Of a DNA stretch of 40,035 bases, positions 1 through 5,763 are shown in pieces (within the stretch, counting starts at the first letter, position 1; each line of letters starts with the position of its first letter). Source of the DNA: Bacillus pseudomycoides (GTDB taxonomy: Bacteria > Bacillota > Bacilli > Bacillales > Bacillaceae_G); assembly GCF_002582035.1 (NCBI RefSeq), contig NZ_NUQE01000097.1:1-40035 (forward strand), read 5' to 3'. Both the position numbers and the translations under genes were made by a program. The notes under the pieces are model-generated. The model was not told where the DNA came from. It did not search any database and saw only the letters and a program-made list of their open reading frames with translations.

Positions 1-339
1 CAATTTATATGATTCAAGATTATTTGTACCTAGTCTATGAAGCTATACAAAAAGATACCCAAGAAATATCAAAGATTTTCCTTCATCTGTTTGATCTCTT
101 ACAGAAAAACGGACGGAAATCTCATCGATATGAGAAAAAGACCGTCTTTGATATTTTAGGTGTCGTTTATCAGTACACTGTATCCAATACCGAGCAGAAA
201 ACTGCATAATCTAAAAAAATACACCTTATCAAGGTTTATTTGGTATGCGTATTTTTAAAAACAAATAAATAAAAATTCAATCATGTAGGTAACAAGGACG
301 GAAGTTTATAGAAAACTCAAACTTAGCTTGATGGACATG
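1..339 (+). mobile_element. IS231-type insertion sequence (IS4 family), 3' part
   Basis: The right-hand part of an IS231-type element enters from the window's left edge. It contains the transposase C-terminus (9-209) and a non-coding tail, and ends in the terminal repeat TAGCTTGATGGACATG at about 324-339. The complete element at 9030-10668 ends in the same repeat. Whether the copy is intact to the left cannot be seen. The bases after the end, TATAGTGACCCC, resemble the flank of other right ends in the window. Confidence 0.85.
9..209 (+). CDS. IS231-type transposase, C-terminal part (open to the left)
   Basis: These 66 residues align with the last part of the full transposase at 9121-10551: both share the block KNGRK-x-HRY-x-K followed by TVFDILG. 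The catalytic DDE domain lies upstream of the window, so intactness cannot be judged. The methionine at 9 is internal to the protein and is not a real start. The frame ends 130 bases before the terminal repeat, similar to the complete copy. Sequence divergence from the 9-kb copy suggests a different IS231 iso-element and not a recent duplicate. Confidence 0.8.
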   Translation: MIQDYLYLVYEAIQKDTQEISKIFLHLFDLLQKNGRKSHRYEKKTVFDILGVVYQYTVSNTEQKTA

Positions 340-343
340 TATA

Positions 344-571
344 GTGACCCCTATTAAGCAAAGGCAAGCTGAAGGAATTGCATTAGCTAAAAAACAAGGA
401 AAACGTTTGGGGCGTCCTCCAGTTGAAATTACAGAAAATTTCATTTTAGCATATAAAGAATGGAAGTCCGGTTCTCTTACAGCTGTGAAAGCAATGAGTA
501 AATATCAAATAAAAAAATCTTCATTTTATAAGTTAGTAAAAAAATATGAAAGCGAAAATAAAATCAATTAA
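344..571 (+). pseudogene. Serine resolvase/invertase, C-terminal fragment
   Basis: About 70 residues match the C-terminal third of small serine recombinases: the end of the long helix (QRQAEGIALAK), the KRLGRPP linker and a helix-turn-helix DNA-binding domain. The fragment lines up with residues from RQAEGIAVAK onward in the resolvase at 10895-11526. The whole catalytic N-terminus, with its active-site serine, is missing. The break falls within a few bases of the IS231 right end at 339, so the IS or a deletion next to it removed the front of the gene. It cannot act as a recombinase. Confidence 0.8.
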
Positions 572-598
572 CAATTTGTGATTATAGGGGTCCCGCCA

Positions 599-692
599 CA
601 TCACTATCAAGCTAAAAAAACAAAATACCCCCTAAAATGAAAAAATACGCTATTCTTTCTGTAGAATCATAGGAAAAGATGGCGTTTTTATT
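599..692 (+). mobile_element. IS231-type left-end remnant
   Basis: The left terminal repeat CATCACTATCAAGCTAA starts at 599. It is followed by a leader that matches the start of the complete element at 9030: an AAAATGAAAAAA stretch, then a block ending in GATGGCGTTTT just before where the transposase start should be. No transposase frame follows, so only the first 90-100 bases remain. The outer flank GGGGTCCCGCCA is of the type repeatedly seen outside left ends in this window. Confidence 0.7.
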
Positions 693-925
693 TTGAAATG
701 TTTAAGTAGGTGATACACGGTAAGCATCACCCTCCCTTCTTCAACTAAACGGCAGGTTAGTATAATACGATGTTTATTTTATCATTTAACCAAAGTGATA
801 GATGATAAAACAAACAGCAGTAATAAAGAAGTGCCATTCCAAATGTGGACTGGCACTTTGTAAGATACAAAATTCATTGTTTAATTTCGGCTGAGGAATT
901 TGATTCATCTATTTTGTGTTTACTT
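693..925. other. Gene-free stretch with hairpins
   Basis: No supported gene. It holds short inverted repeats: GTGAT/ATCAC around 712-731 and TTTTATCAT/ATGATAAAA around 777-812. The second looks like it could be an operator or a promoter-proximal element read on the minus strand, but nothing here identifies a regulator. The terminator of the ABC-F remnant (829-858) also lies here. Confidence 0.4.
829..858 (-). terminator. Hairpin downstream of the ABC-F remnant
   Basis: Arms AAGTGCCA (829-836) and TGGCACTT (851-858) pair, with an inner TCCA/TGGA extension and one mismatch. Read on the minus strand it lies about 70 bases beyond the stop codon of the ABC-F tail (926-928), the expected place for its terminator. 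The following T-tract is weak. Confidence 0.5.
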
Positions 926-1120
926 TTAGTCTTGCAGTTGTTCCCATTCTTCCAGGAATTGTTCTAGTTGCATTTGTTTTGTTTCCTTGTTCGTTGTAAT
1001 CTCACTAGCACGTTCGTAGTCAGCATACACTTCTGGTAAGCAAAGCTCGGCTTCTAATGCATTAATACTTTCCTCAAGTTCAGCAATTTTCGTTTCTAAT
1101 TCCTCAATTTTACGTAAACG
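926..1120 (-). pseudogene. ABC-F family ATPase, C-terminal coiled-coil fragment
   Basis: On the minus strand, in the same frame as the BcrC-like gene and directly after its TAG stop, 64 codons run to a TAA at 926-928. They encode a charged coiled coil (RKIEELETKIAELEESI, then CLPEVYADYERASEI), typical of the C-terminal extension of ABC-F translation factors. The rest of that ATPase, including both nucleotide-binding domains, is absent. ABC-F-like sequence also appears to extend upstream into the last 35-40 residues of the BcrC-like ORF. A deletion must have fused the two genes, and a nonsense codon (possibly from CAG) now separates the parts. Confidence 0.7.
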
Positions 1121-1831
1121 CTAACGCTCTAGTTTTTTTCGTCCTTTTTCCTCAAGGTAGTTTAATTTCTCTTGTGCAACCTGCTTATGAACGGGTTCAT
1201 CCACTTCTGTAGATTCAAGTTTAGCGCGTTCTAACATTTCATTTTTCTTTTCCTTTGAAGGTAAGATATATCGTTCTCCCTTTTCATATAGGGCGAGTAA
1301 TTTTGGTAAGAAGGATAGTTTGGGTGCGAATCGATAAAGCAATAATGCTGAAAAGATTCCTATTAAGGCACCTACTGCCACATCGACAGGATAATGAACC
1401 CCTACCCAAATACGAGAGATACCTACACATGTTGCAAGCACAGGCCATAGCCACCATTCTTTTCTACGAACAAACCAAAATGAAAAGCAAATTGAGAAAA
1501 ACAGAATCGTATGGTCACTTGGGAATGAATTATCTATCTCATGATTAACAAGCTTATTGACGTCAGGAAGTACTGCAAATGGCTGATAATGCGAATGAAA
1601 CTGCCCCACTATTTTCCCAATTACTTCAGCAATAACGAAAGCAAGCATGGCATGAATCACCATCATTCTATTTTTATCAGACCGAGTGAACCAATAAAAA
1701 ACAATAATTAGCGCTAACAAATACACTGTATATTCCGCCACAAATACCATAGTTGGATTTAAGAACTGATACTGTTTACCTAAATCATTGATTGTTCGAA
1801 AAGCATCAATGTTTAATTGTGAAAAAGACAT
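1121..1831 (-). CDS. BcrC-like undecaprenyl-pyrophosphate phosphatase with foreign C-terminal tail
   Basis: A PAP2-superfamily integral membrane phosphatase of the BcrC type. These enzymes dephosphorylate undecaprenyl pyrophosphate outside the membrane, recycling the cell-wall lipid carrier and lowering bacitracin sensitivity. Visible motifs are NSFPSDHT (residues about 99-106, the PSxH motif) and SRIWVGVHYPVDV (about 139-151, the SRxxxxxHxxxD motif), among five or six hydrophobic segments. The usual BcrC length is close to 200 residues; this one is 236. The extra residues after about 197 (from KKNEMLERAK on) are charged and resemble an ABC-F C-terminus that continues beyond the stop. The catalytic part is complete, so activity is plausible. 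Upstream on its strand is an AGGATTTT ribosome-binding region. The BceAB-like genes 1.2 kb away would act on the same class of antibiotic. Confidence 0.85.
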   Translation of the reverse strand: MSFSQLNIDAFRTINDLGKQYQFLNPTMVFVAEYTVYLLALIIVFYWFTRSDKNRMMVIHAMLAFVIAEVIGKIVGQFHSHYQPFAVLPDVNKLVNHEIDNSFPSDHTILFFSICFSFWFVRRKEWWLWPVLATCVGISRIWVGVHYPVDVAVGALIGIFSALLLYRFAPKLSFLPKLLALYEKGERYILPSKEKKNEMLERAKLESTEVDEPVHKQVAQEKLNYLEEKGRKKLER

Positions 1832-2126
1832 TTTTTAAAATCCTCCAAACTTCACTGAATCTCTAATTGTTAAAGTAAATAATTGCTGCTATTAATCCGA
1901 TGACAGGTGTCACTAAATATTTGTTCCTAGCATATTCACCTATATACATCATCATTTTTCATGATAAGCACATTATCCTAATCCGTTATATTTATTAGAT
2001 CTACCCTTAACTATCTAAATACCTTACACTTACTTATGGTTCATGAATATCCACTCCTTTTTTAATTGTATGGTTGGTTTCAGTTTACATGGAACGGTAT
2101 GCTGAAAACATCGAATTGTCTAACAG

Positions 2127-2176
2127 TTAACTTACATTTTTGTAAGTTAAGAAGGAAGCGTGATTTAGCTTCCTTT
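2127..2176. terminator. Two consecutive hairpins
   Basis: TTAACTTACA (2127-2136) and TGTAAGTTAA (2141-2150) form a perfect 10-bp stem with a TTTT loop. Immediately after, AAGGAAGC (2152-2159) pairs with GCTTCCTT (2168-2175). They look like back-to-back terminators for genes that are no longer present; no intact gene reads into them. Confidence 0.45.
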
Positions 2177-2198
2177 CTCTATGAATGTGATGAATCAA

Positions 2199-2230
2199 AC
2201 ATGTACGTTCCCGTTCACGAATGTACATGT
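2199..2230. promoter_or_regulatory. 32-bp interrupted palindrome
   Basis: Arms ACATGTACGTTC (2199-2210) and GAATGTACATGT (2219-2230) are reverse complements with one mismatch, around an 8-base centre. The symmetry and length fit a dimeric repressor site. It lies 60 bases before the IS240-like left end, so the gene it once controlled may have been displaced. Confidence 0.35.
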
Positions 2231-2287
2231 AACACGAGGACGATTCCTACCATATATATTTTTAGGGTTTTATAAAGAAATATATAT

Positions 2288-2668
2288 GGTTCTGGTGCAA
2301 AAAGTTCAACACACTTGCAAGTAATCTCTAAATCTTGGACATACTGATACTATTATTCTAAAAAAGGGACGTGATCAGTATGGAAAACCAACATTTATTC
2401 AAATGGAAACATTATCAGCCTGACATTATTTTGCTAACTGTAAGATGGTACCTACGGTACAACCTCAGTTTTCGTGATTTGGTGGAAATGATGGAGGAAC
2501 GTGGCTTATCGATGGCTCACACAACTATCATGCGTTGGGTACATCAATATGGTCCTGAACTAGACAAGAGAGTTCGCCGTTACCTTAAGAAAACAAAAGA
2601 TTCTTGGCGAGTAGATGAGACGTATATCAAGGTAAAAGGTCAATGGATGTATTTATATCGTGCATGAG
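2288..2668 (+). mobile_element. IS6-family (IS240-like) element, 5' part
   Basis: The left terminal repeat (GGTTCTGGTGCAAAAAG at 2288-2304) is followed by a truncated IS240-type transposase. The element stops where an IS231-type right-end remnant begins (2699 onward). The matching terminal repeat in the correct opposite orientation is found only at 11571-11592. IS6 elements are normally about 0.8 kb, so this copy has either been blown apart by later insertions or lost its right half. Confidence 0.75.
2380..2667 (+). pseudogene. IS240-like (IS6 family) transposase, N-terminal fragment
   Basis: About 95 residues of a roughly 230-residue DDE transposase. The N-terminus has the typical RWYLRYNLSFRDLVEMMEERG helix-turn-helix region, and WRVDETYIKVKG contains the first catalytic aspartate. 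The frame ends at a TGA right after WMYLYRA, where intact relatives continue toward the second aspartate and the glutamate. The later catalytic residues are missing, so the protein is inactive. ATG at 2380 is chosen over the upstream GTG at 2371 because an AGGGACG motif lies at about ten bases. Confidence 0.8.
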
Positions 2669-2698
2669 TATAATGGATTTGGAAAACAAAAGAAAGCT

Positions 2699-2831
2699 AC
2701 ATAATCTTTAAAAATAATACCTACCTAGGTTTATTTGGCATGTACATTTTTAAGGATATATGCGGTTTTAAAAGTTTTTTAGTTTATTTGAACGAAAGTT
2801 CATTCTGTTTTCATCCTTAAGTTGATGGATG
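2699..2831 (+). mobile_element. IS231-type right-end remnant
   Basis: This stretch matches the non-coding right tail of the IS231-type element at 1-339: a shared GGTTTATTTGG core, then a terminal repeat TTAAGTTGATGGATG ending at 2831. No transposase sequence remains to its left; the IS240-like fragment ends there instead. The next 13 bases (TGGGGTACAGACC) lead straight into another IS231-type left end. Confidence 0.65.
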
Positions 2832-2844
2832 TGGGGTACAGACC

Positions 2845-2890
2845 CATGCCCATCAAGCTAAGATTATATAGATGTACCGACCGTATATCT
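2845..2890 (+). repeat. IS231-type left terminal repeat without a partner
   Basis: CATGCCCATCAAGCTAAG starts at 2845, identical in form to the left ends of the short MITEs. No facing right end occurs before 10668. It stands back to back with the right end at 2831, 13 bases away, and lies upstream of the BceAB-like genes. Confidence 0.6.
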
Positions 2891-2946
2891 CGAATTTTTC
2901 CAAAATGCTGGATGGTACCCCAGATATCACAAAATGATGAGAAAAA

Positions 2947-2980
2947 TGACAAAACTGTAAGATAACGAACCGTTTTGTCA
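2947..2980 (+). promoter_or_regulatory. Probable BceR-like response-regulator site
   Basis: TGACA-AAAC-TGTAA (2947-2960) fits the TnACA-N4-TGTAA half-site pair that I recall for BceR-type regulators of peptide-antibiotic exporters. The first motif TGACAAAAC also recurs inverted as GTTTTGTCA (2972-2980), giving a longer palindrome. It lies just upstream of the predicted -35 box (2991). Binding by a BceR homologue is an inference; none is encoded in this window. Confidence 0.6.
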
Positions 2981-2990
2981 GGGAAATCAC

Positions 2991-3019
2991 TTGTTTCATT
3001 CGCCAATTGTTTCTATAGT
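2991..3019 (+). promoter_or_regulatory. Predicted sigma-A promoter of the BceAB-like operon
   Basis: TTGTTT (2991-2996) and TATAGT (3014-3019) are separated by 17 bases. They lie directly downstream of the BceR-like site and about 35 bases upstream of the start codon. The -35 box is poor, as expected for a promoter that needs an activator. Confidence 0.55.
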
Positions 3020-3054
3020 AAAGATAAGAAGAAAACAAATAGAGGGATATGAAA

Positions 3055-3834
3055 ATGAGTGTTCTTGAAGTAAAAGGTTTAACGAAAGTTTACCAATCAA
3101 AAGGTGCGGTTGCGACAACTGCTTTACGTGATATTAATTTCAAAATTGAAGAAGGTGAGTTCGTTGGGATTATGGGACCGTCTGGAAGCGGGAAAACGAC
3201 GCTGTTAAATTTACTTGCAACGATCGATAAGCCAACATCAGGTCATGTCTATATGAACAACGAAGAAATTAATCAAATGCGTGCGGCGAAACTTGCGGCG
3301 TTTCGTCGGACACATTTAGGATTCATTTTCCAAGACTTTAACTTACTTGATACGTTATCAATTAAAGAAAATATTATTTTACCGCTTGTCATGGCAAAGC
3401 GTTCTGTAAAAGAAATTGATGAAAAGGTGTTAGAGATTGCAGAGTTTTTAAATATTGAAGGTGTGTTAAATAAAAAAGTGTACGAAGTGTCGGGTGGTCA
3501 GCAGCAACGTGCAGCGGCAGCGAGGGCAATCATTCACGATCCAACGTTAATTTTAGCGGATGAGCCGACAGGGAACTTAGATTCTAAGTCAGCAAAATCA
3601 TTAATGGATGCGCTTCAAGATTTACATGAGCAAAAAAAAGTAACAATTGCCATGGTAACGCACGATCCGGTTGCTGCTAGCTATTGTGAACGTATTCTCT
3701 TTATTCGTGATGGGGAAATTTTTACAGAAATTCATAAAGGAAATACGAAGCAAGCCTTTTTCCAAGAAATATTAGACGTACTTGCGATGTTAGGAGGAGA
3801 GCACCATGAACTTTCGCCAGCTCGCGTTCAATAA
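3055..3834 (+). CDS. BceA-like ABC transporter ATPase
   Basis: ATP-binding subunit of a BceAB-type (MacB/LolD-like) transporter, the family that senses and removes peptide antibiotics such as bacitracin. Seen: Walker A GPSGSGKTT (about residue 41), Q-loop FQDFNLL (about 94), signature VSGGQQQR (about 144, valine where leucine is usual), Walker B LILADEPTGNLD (about 165) and the switch histidine in VTHD. The length, about 259 residues, is normal. ATG at 3055 is preferred over 3049 because AGAGGG (3041-3046) is then about eight bases away. The gene overlaps the permease start at 3806 by 29 bases, so translation is probably coupled. The usual upstream sensor kinase and response regulator are absent; IS debris precedes the promoter. 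Confidence 0.9.
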   Translation: MSVLEVKGLTKVYQSKGAVATTALRDINFKIEEGEFVGIMGPSGSGKTTLLNLLATIDKPTSGHVYMNNEEINQMRAAKLAAFRRTHLGFIFQDFNLLDTLSIKENIILPLVMAKRSVKEIDEKVLEIAEFLNIEGVLNKKVYEVSGGQQQRAAAARAIIHDPTLILADEPTGNLDSKSAKSLMDALQDLHEQKKVTIAMVTHDPVAASYCERILFIRDGEIFTEIHKGNTKQAFFQEILDVLAMLGGEHHELSPARVQ

Positions 3835-4822
3835 TATAAAAGGGAATTGGCGGAACTACAAAGCGTTTTTAGTTAGTAGTTGCCTATCAATTATCGTCTT
3901 TTTTATGTACGCATCGTTTATTTACCATCCAGATGTCGTGAATGGTAACATCAGCCAAAAGATGCATGTAGAAGAAGGATTAGAAGCAATGAATTATATC
4001 GTTGTTATCTTCTCAGGAATGTTTATTTTATATTCAAACTCTATCTTTTTACGCTCTCGTAAAAAAGAGTTAGGGCTACTTACGTTAATTGGAGCAATGA
4101 AAGGGCAATTAGGAAGAATGCTCATGATGGAACAAATGATACTTGGGTGCATTTCCATTGTCATTGGTATTGCTCTTGGTATGCTTGGCTCACCGCTCTT
4201 TTTTAAAGCTATAAGTGCAACTGTCGGAATTGAAACATCACTTCCATTCGTGTGGAATCTGAAACCAATAGGGCTTACTGCCGCTGTATATATTGCTCTC
4301 TTTTTCGTACTATCACTATTTGGATTATGGACGATATGGAGATTACAAATTATTGATTTACTGCGCGATGCAAGAAAACAAAGAGTTGAGCCGTTTTCGT
4401 TCACATGGTTATTCTTGCTAGGATCATTATGTATCGTGGTCGCATACGTCCTTTGTTTCCAAGTTACGTTCGCAAATTTCATTGCGCATTTTTTACCGAT
4501 TGTTGGATTAACAATTGTCGGAACATACTTTTTATTCACGCAAGGAAGCGTCGTGTTATTAAAAGCATTGCAAAAAAGAAAGTCACTGTTTTACAAACAG
4601 CCGAACTTGTTTGTATTAAGTAACTTAATTTATAAAATGAAAGATAATGCCCGCTTTTTATTTATCATCTCTATTATTACCGCAGTTGTTGCGTCAGCAT
4701 CCGGTACGCTATACGTCTTCTTTGAAGATATGAGTTCGAAAGCTGTATACCAACATCCGCACGCTGTTTCCTATGTGGAAAATGGTATTGGGTCAAATAA
4801 AATTATTGATGAAAAAAGATGA
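3806..4822 (+). CDS. BceB-like permease, N-terminal half (frame broken)
   Basis: N-terminal half of a BceB-type FtsX-domain permease: MNFRQLAFNNIKGNWRNYKAF start, about seven hydrophobic segments, then the first residues of the large extracellular sensor domain (HAVSYVENGIGSN). It parallels residues 1-340 of the permease at 5764-7668. The frame ends at TGA 4820-4822, directly after a run of six A (4812-4817). One more A would rejoin it to the next ORF, continuing NKIIDEKK-MNELLQKHKF, which aligns without a gap to the paralogue. The break is therefore a one-base loss, a slippage site or a sequencing error. The stop overlaps the next ATG (ATGA), so the two halves could also be translated in a coupled way. 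Confidence 0.85.
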   Translation: MNFRQLAFNNIKGNWRNYKAFLVSSCLSIIVFFMYASFIYHPDVVNGNISQKMHVEEGLEAMNYIVVIFSGMFILYSNSIFLRSRKKELGLLTLIGAMKGQLGRMLMMEQMILGCISIVIGIALGMLGSPLFFKAISATVGIETSLPFVWNLKPIGLTAAVYIALFFVLSLFGLWTIWRLQIIDLLRDARKQRVEPFSFTWLFLLGSLCIVVAYVLCFQVTFANFIAHFLPIVGLTIVGTYFLFTQGSVVLLKALQKRKSLFYKQPNLFVLSNLIYKMKDNARFLFIISIITAVVASASGTLYVFFEDMSSKAVYQHPHAVSYVENGIGSNKIIDEKR

Positions 4823-5712
4823 ACGAATTATTACAGAAACATAAGTTTGAAGATGCACGAAAAGCTACGCTTGAAATTGTACCTGGGACAATGAAATTAA
4901 ATATGATGGGTCAAGAAATAGAAGGCGATGTGCAGATTATATCCCAAAAAGAATTTAATAAAGAAGCAAAAAAACAGAAAAAAGAGGAGATTTATAACGA
5001 GGTCGGAACTGGTACTCTTGTTATAGAAGGTACGGCGACGAACTTTATAGATTTTGGTAAAACGGTGCAGTTCACTGTTCAAAATGAAGCACATACTCTT
5101 AAGTTAAATAACCTGTATGCAGAGTCCGTATTTAATGGAATGGGATTTTTAGTAGTAAACGATGAAGATTATGTAAAGTATGCAAGCGTAGTTCCAGATA
5201 CTGAAAAACAAATGTATTACGGATATTATATAAAAGACTGGAAAGCGACTGAAGGGCTTGCAAAAGATATGGAAAAGCTTATTCCTGAGGAGAAGCAAGG
5301 TCAATTCTTAAGTTCTAGTTTAATGTATACACAAATAAAAGAAGCGAGCTCCATTACAATGTTCATCGGTTTCTTTGTTAAAATTCTGTTCTTCTTCTTT
5401 GCTTGCAGTATGACATACTTTAAATGGTTTAATGATAAAGAGCAAGATCGCATTCAGTTTAAATCGTTAAAACGAATCGGGATGACAGATAAAGAGATTC
5501 GCACTATTGCAGTTCGACAAATGGGCGCAGTGTTTTTTATCCCAATTTTAGTCGGTATTGTGCATAGCATTTTTGCAATATATACGTTAGGAAATATGCT
5601 GTACATAGACTTATTGAAATCCGGAATCATGATTATAACAGTGTATTTAATCGCTTCAGCAATTTACTTTATGATTGCGCAAAGAGGATATTTAAAACAC
5701 GTAAAAAGCTAG
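4819..5712 (+). CDS. BceB-like permease, C-terminal half (frame broken)
   Basis: Remaining 297 residues of the same permease: most of the extracellular domain (residues about 1-170, with EFNKEAKKQKKEEIYNEVG and KYASVVPDTEKQMYYGY) and the last three transmembrane segments of the FtsX domain (around 180-290). It corresponds to residues about 345-642 of the paralogue at 5764-7668. The methionine at 4819 is probably an internal residue. The ribosome binding site here is weak, so expression as a separate protein would depend on coupling at the ATGA overlap, ribosomal -1 slippage, or RNA polymerase slippage on the A run. Confidence 0.85.
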   Translation: MNELLQKHKFEDARKATLEIVPGTMKLNMMGQEIEGDVQIISQKEFNKEAKKQKKEEIYNEVGTGTLVIEGTATNFIDFGKTVQFTVQNEAHTLKLNNLYAESVFNGMGFLVVNDEDYVKYASVVPDTEKQMYYGYYIKDWKATEGLAKDMEKLIPEEKQGQFLSSSLMYTQIKEASSITMFIGFFVKILFFFFACSMTYFKWFNDKEQDRIQFKSLKRIGMTDKEIRTIAVRQMGAVFFIPILVGIVHSIFAIYTLGNMLYIDLLKSGIMIITVYLIASAIYFMIAQRGYLKHVKS

Positions 5713-5734
5713 GATTTTTCCTAACTTTTTACGT
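5699..5734 (+). terminator. Strong hairpin between the two permease genes
   Basis: Arms 5699-5714 and 5719-5734 pair over 16 positions with one mismatch, around a TTTT loop; the 3' arm contains five T. It overlaps the stop codon of the first permease and lies just before the second permease's ribosome binding site. It may partly terminate or stabilise the upstream message, setting a ratio between the permeases. Confidence 0.55.
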
Positions 5735-5763
5735 ATGTAATGGGGGTTAGGAAGGGTGAAAAG

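Larger units (their letters stand above)
1832..2287. other. Intergenic region upstream of the BcrC-like gene
   Basis: No gene can be firmly called. On the minus strand a 29-codon frame (1863-1952) encodes a peptide with one hydrophobic segment (PVIGLIAAIIYF) but lacks a clear ribosome binding site; it may be the tail of a lost membrane-protein gene. The stretch also contains two hairpins at 2127-2175 and a palindrome at 2199-2230, listed separately. The BcrC promoter should lie near its right side but is not obvious. Confidence 0.35.

Noticed and set aside
1863-1952. 29-codon minus-strand hydrophobic peptide upstream of the BcrC-like gene
   Set aside because: No ribosome binding site is visible; it may be the tail of a lost gene. 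It is noted in the gap entry only.
2066-2275. 69-codon frame overlapping the double hairpin and palindrome
   Set aside because: The start lacks a ribosome site and the frame runs through two hairpins; the composition is not protein-like.
3994-4539. Long minus-strand frames inside the permease genes
   Set aside because: They are mirror frames of clear transmembrane-protein genes and have no start signals.
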